Assembly (NCBI GenBank): GCA_963691705.1
Contig: OY829544.1
Span: 8,315,501 to 8,379,500 of the forward strand
DNA length: 64,000 nt
DNA from: Viola odorata
Taxonomy: Eukaryota; Streptophyta; Magnoliopsida; Malpighiales; Violaceae
Direction: 5' to 3'
The translations under genes and the position numbers were made by a program. The notes beneath the pieces were generated by a model. The model was not told where the DNA came from. It searched no databases and was given only the letters and a program-made list of their open reading frames with translations. Positions 57,273 through 64,000 of the stretch are shown in pieces. The number at the start of each line of letters is the position of its first letter. The stretch's first letter is position 1.

Positions 57273-58483
57273 GGGAAAAAGACGGATTGACACCTAAATT
57301 ATTGACGAAAAGACAATTTGACCACCCGCTTTTCGCAGTGACCAATTTGGCAATCAGCTTTTCTCCGTTAGACAAATTAACCACCCAGGTTTAAACCGTT
57401 AGACAATTTTGCCACTGTGCCCGTTAAGTTTGACTAACGGTGTTAAATAATCGATACGTGGCCGTTATCCAATGACATGGCATGCCACGTCAGCATTTTA
57501 AAAAATATAAAAATTGAAAAAATAAAGAGAAAATCTTAAAAACTTACAAAAAATTCAGAAAAATATTTAAAAAAGTCTAGAAACATATAAAAAATTTTAA
57601 AAATATAAAAAATCCAGAAAAATACAAAATAAATCAGAATATTCAGAAAAATATTAAAATATTTACAAAACATAAAATATTCAGAAAATATAAAAAAATA
57701 CAGAAAAATAATAAATTTGGAAAAAAATATACATTTTTTTAAAAATTATAAATAAATCCAGAAAAAGATATAATGTAAAAAAAATATAGAAAATACAAAC
57801 CAATAGGATTAAAAAAAATAGACAAAATCTTTATCCCTTTCTTCTTCAATCCTTTCAACAAACTCACTATCCTAAAATAAAAAATAAATATATATATATA
57901 TATATGGGGGTAAAGTTAGCATTTATAGCCTCTATATGAAGTGCGTTTTTTTTAATATTTTTCTATTTTTAAGGTATTTTATTTTTAAATAAAAATTATA
58001 ATAAAATATTTGAAAGTAATTTAATTTTACACTATAAGGAGTGCCTAATTTTTTTTTAAATTCTGGATTTTTTTATATTTTTATGCATTTTTTTATATTT
58101 TTATATTTTTCTGAATTTTTTTAATTTATTATATTTTTCTGTATGTTTTTATATTTTCGGAATATTTTTATGTTTTGTGAATATTTTTTTATTTTTCTGA
58201 ATTTTTTTATCTTTTATAAAGATTTTCTCTTTATTTTTTCAATTTTTATATTTTTTAAAATGCTGACGTGACATGCCATGTCATTGGATAACGGCCACGT
58301 ATCGATTATTTAACACCGTTAGTCAAACTTAACGGGCACAGTGGCAAAATTGTCTAACGGTTTAAACCTGGGTGGTTAATTTGTCTAACGGAGAAAAGTT
58401 GATTGCTAAATTGGTCACTGCGAAAAGCGGGTGGTCAAATTGTCTTTTCGTCAATAATCTGGGTGCCAATCCGTTTTTTTCCC
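57273..58483. mobile_element. Mutator-like (MULE) MITE with long terminal inverted repeats
   Basis: 1,211 bp between perfect 9-bp direct repeats TAAAACATA (57,264-57,272 and 58,484-58,492). Ends are GGGAAAAAGACGGATTG and CAATCCGTTTTTTTCCC. The terminal inverted repeats are about 260 bp with few mismatches. The middle is AT-rich variants of AAAATATTCAGAAAAAT and their complements, plus a short TA run near 57,890, so most of the element could pair as a hairpin. Long repeats with 9-bp targets indicate Mutator-like elements. No transposase. Confidence 0.88.
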
Positions 58484-58492
58484 TAAAACATA

Positions 58493-59292
58493 AGTGATGG
58501 AACATTCAACACCTCAATATTATTGAGAATTTTTTTTTTATATAAAAAAAAAACACGAAAGTTATTTTCTTAACATAATCTTCTCTATTTTTTAAATAAA
58601 TCTCTCCTTATATTGCAGTACTTATTTCTTTTATTTTGAACAATTATAGTGTAAATTTTAGCAGTAAAGCGCTTATTCATCCTCGTTAAATTACATTAAG
58701 AAAATATTAAAACAGGCCAAAAGGGACAGAAAGCAGGCGGTGACAATGCGCATATAAGTCTAAGTACAAGACCAAGAACAGTAAGGGAAATTATATTATA
58801 TTCCCAAATTCTCATTCTTGATTCCTCGGCCTAAGCAGCCAATCGGTCAATAAGGGCTCGGTCAACTCATGTTAAATTAATCAATATATAATTGCTTAAA
58901 TCATTTTTTGACCCATCTTTAATCCCATAATTAACATGCTAATCCCAGTACCTCTTCCATGCCACAATTTCAGGTTTTTTTTAGGTGACTAGGTCTTGAA
59001 GAAAAAAGAGCTTCATTCTCCTAACCACTCAATTTTCAAGGATTTTTGAAAAAAGTGGGCTAGAAAAAAATTAAAGAAAATACATACTGACAATTTCATT
59101 TCGGCACAAAAGTTATCCCTCGTCAGAAAAGAGATGAACAAACAAAGCAAGCGCCTTTAACCCTATTATTAGTATTCCCATATACTGTATGTCTTAACCT
59201 GTAATGCAACTGCAAGTAATTACTTTCAAGGAATCATATAATGTACGAGTATACTAGTATTGATCAACTCACAAGCAGAGGCAGGAAACACT
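58493..59292. other. Spacer and 3' UTR of the clathrin adaptor gene
   Basis: AT-rich. The last 100 bp or so is likely the 3' UTR of the minus-strand gene. Nothing else recognised. Confidence 0.45.
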
Positions 59293-61185
59293 TCAATAAT
59301 TTGGATAATAGTACCCTCCTCCTCCTGGCTGTCCCATGCCACTGACCTGTGGCATCATCAATGGATGAGGAGAGCCGTAGTATCCTGAGCCACCACCATT
59401 GATTTTGGACAAACTCACTTGCCCTTGCATTCCATCTCTTCCATACTGTCGCCACATCTGCTGCTCATACACTAGCATTTGCTGCTTCCTCTCCATCTCT
59501 GCTATCTGCACATATGAAGGAGGTGGCACTGCAAGGGATGCAGCAAACGGGTCCTGGTTCCCGACCGGCTGCACTGTCCCATCAGGAGCAGGCAATGCTA
59601 ATATGGGTGTCACGCCCTTGCCTGCCCCGGGCAATGCCACACTGCTTGCACTTCCACCACTGAATTGTGTTGTACTCACATGTTGCCTCACCACACCCTG
59701 ATCATACATCCCATTTAAGAGCAATGGATCAAAACCGCCTCCTAATGCAGCTTTCTGCTTTGACAGATTACTAGCTGATTCCACAAGTGCCAATTCCCAA
59801 TCCTCTTTACCACTCTCAGCAGCTGGTGTCTGCCATGCTGAAGTGACTTCCTGCTCGCCATTCGATGGAAACGCTTCCCATTCACTATTGGTCTTTGTAG
59901 TTGGGGGTCCAGAGAACAATGCCAAAGCTAATTTGTTCCCTTGCTCATCAGCTGAAACTCCATCTTCTCTCAGATTCACCAAATCATCCGTAATCTGCTG
60001 CGGCTGCCGCTGTGGCTGTGGCTGTGGCTTAGGTTGAGGCTCGGGAACGGGTGGTGGTGAGCTATAGCTTTCTGATGGAGGAAGTGCCTTTATCCCATTC
60101 ATATCCTGCTCTGGCTCTTCCCTAACCAGAGCCTTCTCCTCCCTACTTTTCTCAAGACTCTTAGGTCGCGCAATAGTCATTCCTTTCAAAAACCCCTCAA
60201 GAGTTCCCAACAAACCATCTGTAATTCTCTGCACTTCCGGGAACTCGGATGATCTCGCGATCCCAATATCCTTACACCAATTATAAAATCCAGAAAGCTC
60301 ATCAATCACCTTTGCTGCACCAACATACATATCAAACCCCTTAAGACAATGCACATGCTCCATCTCCTTAAATCTATCCAACAACACCCCTAAAACCTCA
60401 CATACCTCAGCATACAATCCAAAACTATCCTTCACAACCAGGTAAAGCGCAATGAGCACCAATCTGCTATTCTTAGCCATTCCTGTAGGCCTACATGCCA
60501 AAACCCTATCAAGCATCCTCAACAGCTGATTCAATTTCCATAAGACCTTCTCCGGCTTCATTTCACTTAAAGGGATAACATCTTTCCTTTCTTCCCTCCC
60601 AACGGAATCACCATTTCCATCACCATAATTAGATCTCCCATAATCAAGCTCATCTCTCTTTCCTCCAAGCCCATCATCCCCATCTTCCAATTTCCTCCCA
60701 CGACCTCTCAATTTCCCCTCAGAAACCTCAAACTCAACCTTCTCATCAAGATACGCCGCGTAAGCCCTCACAAACCCTGTATGATCCCACGAATTCGAGT
60801 GCGCCTCATCTCTAAAACCCTCCATATTCAAAACCCTCATCCCTCTCCTCGACGCATACGCAATCTCCTCCTCAAACACCGACCGCCAATCACCCGAGAG
60901 CCGATGAACAAGCATCAAACCCTTAATCGCCACAATCCAATCACGGGTTTTGCTCAACCTTTTCGACACAGTAATGACACACGCATTAGCATAACCCCTA
61001 GAATACGAGATCAAGCTCATAATCTCCCTGCAATACTTCTCATCCCCCGGATCCTCGTCGTGGGTCGTGGCTTTCACTACCAGCACCTCAAGCTCCGGCG
61101 AAATGTTGCCGGCCACTTTGGCTATGCTTATACTTGTTTGATCTTTGACTACTCCAATCGCCTTCCTGATGGTCATCGGTGTCAT
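59293..61185 (-). CDS. ANTH-domain clathrin assembly protein (AP180/CALM-like)
   Basis: An intronless frame of 630 aa. The N-terminal ANTH domain (about residues 1-370) begins TIRKAIGVVKDQTSISIAKV, with the basic inositol-lipid-binding stretch, and continues with DPGDEKYCREIMSLISYSRGYANACVITVSKRLSKTRDW, then DEAHSNSWDHTGFVRAYAAYLDEK. An insert of about 60 charged residues (GRGRKLEDGDDGLGG...) interrupts it. The tail is Pro/Gln-rich and ends PHPLMMPQVSGMGQPGGGGYYYPNY. It carries adaptor-binding short motifs (DPF in NQDPFAAS, FDPLLL) and a WEAF motif. Closest in character to Arabidopsis At2g25430/At4g32285, which link PI(4,5)P2 membranes, AP-2/TPLATE and clathrin in endocytosis. A second Met lies at residue 4, so the exact start is open. 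Confidence 0.92.
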   Translation of the reverse strand: MTPMTIRKAIGVVKDQTSISIAKVAGNISPELEVLVVKATTHDEDPGDEKYCREIMSLISYSRGYANACVITVSKRLSKTRDWIVAIKGLMLVHRLSGDWRSVFEEEIAYASRRGMRVLNMEGFRDEAHSNSWDHTGFVRAYAAYLDEKVEFEVSEGKLRGRGRKLEDGDDGLGGKRDELDYGRSNYGDGNGDSVGREERKDVIPLSEMKPEKVLWKLNQLLRMLDRVLACRPTGMAKNSRLVLIALYLVVKDSFGLYAEVCEVLGVLLDRFKEMEHVHCLKGFDMYVGAAKVIDELSGFYNWCKDIGIARSSEFPEVQRITDGLLGTLEGFLKGMTIARPKSLEKSREEKALVREEPEQDMNGIKALPPSESYSSPPPVPEPQPKPQPQPQRQPQQITDDLVNLREDGVSADEQGNKLALALFSGPPTTKTNSEWEAFPSNGEQEVTSAWQTPAAESGKEDWELALVESASNLSKQKAALGGGFDPLLLNGMYDQGVVRQHVSTTQFSGGSASSVALPGAGKGVTPILALPAPDGTVQPVGNQDPFAASLAVPPPSYVQIAEMERKQQMLVYEQQMWRQYGRDGMQGQVSLSKINGGGSGYYGSPHPLMMPQVSGMGQPGGGGYYYPNY

Positions 61186-61633
61186 TTCTGTTGTCTTCGA
61201 TGATCTGACGGCGGCGATTTGGAGGAGAAATGGATCTGGAAATCCAAATTTGAGACTGGTGAGGAGGAGTAAATAAGAGTCTTACGTGCGTTGTACTGTT
61301 ATGACTTCGGCGTTGCCCGTGGCGTTATTAAATTAGGGGAGAGCAGGCTTGGATTGAAAAAGCGCGTAATGGGCATTAGAAAGGCACTAGAGCCAGAGAC
61401 GACGTCGTATTTTGAAATGGATTGAGTGGAATGAGTATTTTATTTTGCGTTAATTAACAGTTTTTACGTGGAGGAGTTATCTTCTCTCTTTTTGAAATAA
61501 TCTTAAATTCAACTTATGCCCTTTTTCCTTTTGTCGTAAATAAAGAAGTAGATAAAAATACTTATATTTCATTCTCCATATTTTGTACTAAAAAAAAACT
61601 ATCTACTTGTAAAAATTAATGATCCATTTGAGC
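61186..61633. other. Promoter side of the clathrin adaptor gene
   Basis: GC-richer leader to about 61,300, then AT-rich spacer up to the target repeat of the hAT MITE at 61,626. Confidence 0.5.
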
Positions 61634-62127
61634 CAGTATTTTAAAAATCGACCCAGAATAATTCGTTGGACCGGTTTAAACCCAGTTCAACTGGGGTTCA
61701 ATCGGATTGACCCGTTTGATCATTCCGGGTCGTTCATATATCGAACCGTTCAATTTGAGATAATTGAACCGGCTGGTTTTCTGTCTAATAGATGTAGCAT
61801 TTTATAATACATTAAAATAAAATATCAAGTAGATCAAAAGTTAAATGTCTATAATGGCCGGCCCACAAATTTTCCATATAAAAAAAATTAGTAATAAAAA
61901 TATATACAAAACGACGTCGTTTTGGTTTTGCAAAATGACGTCGTTTTGGTTTGACATTGACTCAGTCGGGTCGATCGGATCGCCAGTTTTGTAAAAACCG
62001 GCCGGGTCGACCAATTTTTTTCAGTTCGATTGCAGATCCTATCAAATAGCTGAACCGAACCGAAAATCTCTTCGGGTCATGATTTTTTCTGTCCGACCAT
62101 AAGATCTGTCCAGTTTTTAAAACACTA
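61634..62127. mobile_element. hAT-type MITE with CRE-like palindromes
   Basis: 494 bp between perfect 8-bp direct repeats ATTTGAGC (61,626-61,633 and 62,128-62,135). Ends are CAGTATTTTAAAA and the complement of TAGTGTTTTAAAA. Internal GGTCGA/GGTTCAA motifs recur in both orientations. An 18-bp perfect palindrome centred on ACGACGTCGT lies at 61,907-61,924 and a near copy at 61,931-61,948. No coding capacity. Confidence 0.85.
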
Positions 62128-62184
62128 ATTTGAGCTACCGAGTAATTTTAGTTACATAATTTCAAAAATACACTTATTCTAAAT

Positions 62185-62650
62185 TACATAAAAAACCATA
62201 TACTTTACAAAATATTTCACTTATCTTTATATAGTTTAAAAACGTACAATATAAATTTTATAGCTTTTTAAAATTACAATATTAACTTTTAAAATGTTTA
62301 AAAATTCAAAAGAAATAGTAAAATGTTGAATTTTTTTATAAAATTTGGATAAAAATATAACTAGTATGGTAGAACTTAATACAATTAAAATAAAAAAATA
62401 TATTTATATTTTTTTATTCCTTCTTAAATATTTTTAAAAAATAATTATTATTTTTAATATTTTAGTGAAGTAAACTCTTCCATATTTGTTTCATTTCTCC
62501 TCAAATTTTCATAATTTTTTGAATTATTTTACCATTTATTTTGATTTTTTTAATCAATAAAAAGGTTAAGACTGCAATTTTTAGAGAATTATAAAATTTA
62601 CATTATAAACTTTTAGACTATAGAAAATTAAGTGGAACACTTTACAAACT
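62185..62650 (+). repeat. Dispersed AT-rich repeat, copy B
   Basis: Direct-orientation relative of 31,510-31,975, with the same order of landmarks (ATTTCA-TTA, ACGT-CAATATAAA, ATGGTAGAACTTAATACA, GAATTATTTTACCATTTATTTT, ATTATAAAATTTACATTATAAAC). Diverged by substitutions and small indels. Confidence 0.7.
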
Positions 62651-63814
62651 ATATGTTTTTTTTATATAGTAGTATATCCTTATTTTAACAACTCTCACTC
62701 ATTAAGTAAGAGATCACCATTTGTCCCAAAAATATAGTTTAGACAACAAAAAGAAACCTGAAAGTATATTAATTTTTTTCATTCTTATTATTAACTTTTC
62801 TTTGGCATGTATAGAAAGACATCACTTTAATTATGTAAATAAAAAAATTTATGCAGAATATTATAAAAAAACATTACTAAAGTATATATACTATTTAATG
62901 TTTAAAAACTCATTTTATCATACAACTAAAATGTTAAATTTAATGTACATACGGTTGTAGTTTAACTGATTGAGTAGATCTATTTAACAAGCTTGTAATA
63001 AAAAGTTAGGGTTTAGGCTTTTAAATTTTAGATCAGGCTCGACCATTAAGGTTAGAGGGTCGGATCTAGGTTTTGAAATTTTAAGTCTGCGGCCCGTCCA
63101 AACTCGTTTAGTCCCGACCCGCAACACATATGTTTATATATTTAAATAAATATATACTTGATTAATATTATAAAAATGAAAAAAATGACTCGATTTATTA
63201 AAAACGTCGTCGTTTTTGTTAAATTAACAAGCTCGTTAGGCCGTAGGAAGCCCATTCAGTTTAGAGGGTCAAGTGTGAGTTTTGAAAAAATTGATCCACG
63301 TAGAACCCGCACAGGCTCGACCCATATGGGTTTTACAAGAGCTTTGAAATTTTAAACCCGACTCGTTCAATAAACAGATCTAATTATAAGTTTGATGTAT
63401 GGTATTGTAAATAATTAATAATATAATTATTTCTTTTATAAAAATATTAAATTTAACACAAAAGTGAAGTTAGATAAAAATAAAAATACTAAAAAATATG
63501 ATTAAGGTTTATCGTATTATTGTTATTAGTATATCAATGTATATATAAAAGTGTAAATAAGTTTTTGTTAAATATTTGAGTTTACCCTTAACGACAGGGT
63601 TATTTTAGTCTAATATTAACAATTTTTTTATTTTTGTTTCCGATTTCATTATATTTACGTAATTTATACAGGGTTATTTTAGTTAACCCTTCCGCACATC
63701 ATCTGTTATTTACCGGCGTCAAGCTCCAACTTTCCTAAACCGTTGGTTTCCCGCGAATATACTTTCCCTCTACATTTCCTCCGTCTCTCCCGATTCAACT
63801 CGATCGCAACAGCC
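62651..63814. other. Spacer to the right-edge gene
   Basis: AT-rich. Nothing recognised until a pyrimidine-rich leader from about 63,690. Confidence 0.45.
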
Positions 63815-64000
63815 ATGTTCATCCTCCGAGTCCACTCAGTGGACACCAACCACCCTCTCACTCTCGAAGACGCCACTTTCTCCCCCGTCTCCACAGCCGC
63901 GGCAACCACCACCTGCTCAAACCCTAAATCCTACGAGAGGCGAGGCGTCTCTCACCTCTATCGGAAAGTATCCGAAACCTCACTGCCATCCTCAAACCCT
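63815..64000 (+). CDS. 5' end of an unrecognised gene, cut by the window edge
   Basis: An ATG at 63,815 follows a pyrimidine-rich leader (CCCTCTACATTTCCTCCGTCTCTCC) and opens a frame of 62 codons to the end of the window. It starts MFILRVHSVDTNHPLTLEDA and contains KSYERRGVSHLYRKVSE. Base composition rises from AT-rich spacer to balanced coding-like sequence, and third positions are C-rich, as in the first exon of the WDR11 homolog. I do not recognise the family. Confidence 0.55.
   Translation, partial: MFILRVHSVDTNHPLTLEDATFSPVSTAAATTTCSNPKSYERRGVSHLYRKVSETSLPSSNP

Overview
The window is nuclear DNA from a flowering plant, almost certainly a eudicot. It is AT-rich, its genes carry GT-AG introns, and it holds plant-specific families (phytocyanins, a LURP-one-related gene, a BAHD acyltransferase, FAR1-related and plant hAT sequences, a Tnt1-type Copia element). 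The species cannot be fixed from the sequence. All exon coordinates below were read by eye from frame continuity and splice consensus.

Layout. 1-23 kb is a phytocyanin (blue-copper-fold) cluster. It has a two-domain chimeric phytocyanin (3.0-4.9 kb), three near-identical stellacyanin-like copies (8.5, 10.8 and 13.1 kb), and two diverged paralogs (20.7 and 22.1 kb). The cluster contains a large foldback element with a nested hAT MITE, and a very young full-length Copia retrotransposon (13,425-18,710) inside the intron of copy 3. Copy 2 and copy 3 are a tandem duplication of exactly 2,292 bp once the transposon and its 5-bp target duplication are subtracted. The spacer after copy 2, repeated after copy 3, holds the orphaned intron of a lost gene of the 22.1-kb type. 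Copper ligands have been lost independently in different members.

24-35 kb has a conserved plant gene of unknown function (minus), a LURP-one-related gene (minus), a Stowaway-like hairpin MITE and a Tourist-like MITE with a run of perfect palindromes. 35.4-45.9 kb is a 20-exon WDR11 homolog (plus). 46.6-53.3 kb is a decayed block: N- and C-terminal pieces of a BAHD acyltransferase on the plus strand flank a ZMYM1-like hAT gene and a frameshifted FAR1-related leader on the minus strand. 54.7-56.5 kb is ARP6 (minus, 7 exons), a subunit of the SWR1 chromatin remodeler. A Mutator-like MITE with 9-bp target duplications follows (57.3-58.5 kb), then an intronless ANTH/AP180-like clathrin adaptor gene (59.3-61.2 kb, minus), a hAT MITE (61.6-62.1 kb) and the 5' end of an unrecognised gene running off the right edge.

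The housekeeping genes (WDR11, ARP6, AP180-like) are unrelated in pathway and look like an ordinary eudicot gene order. The dynamic part is the phytocyanin cluster. I found no clearly new multi-gene system. The most informative signals are the recent structural history of that cluster, the uneven loss of copper ligands, and the palindrome-rich transposons.
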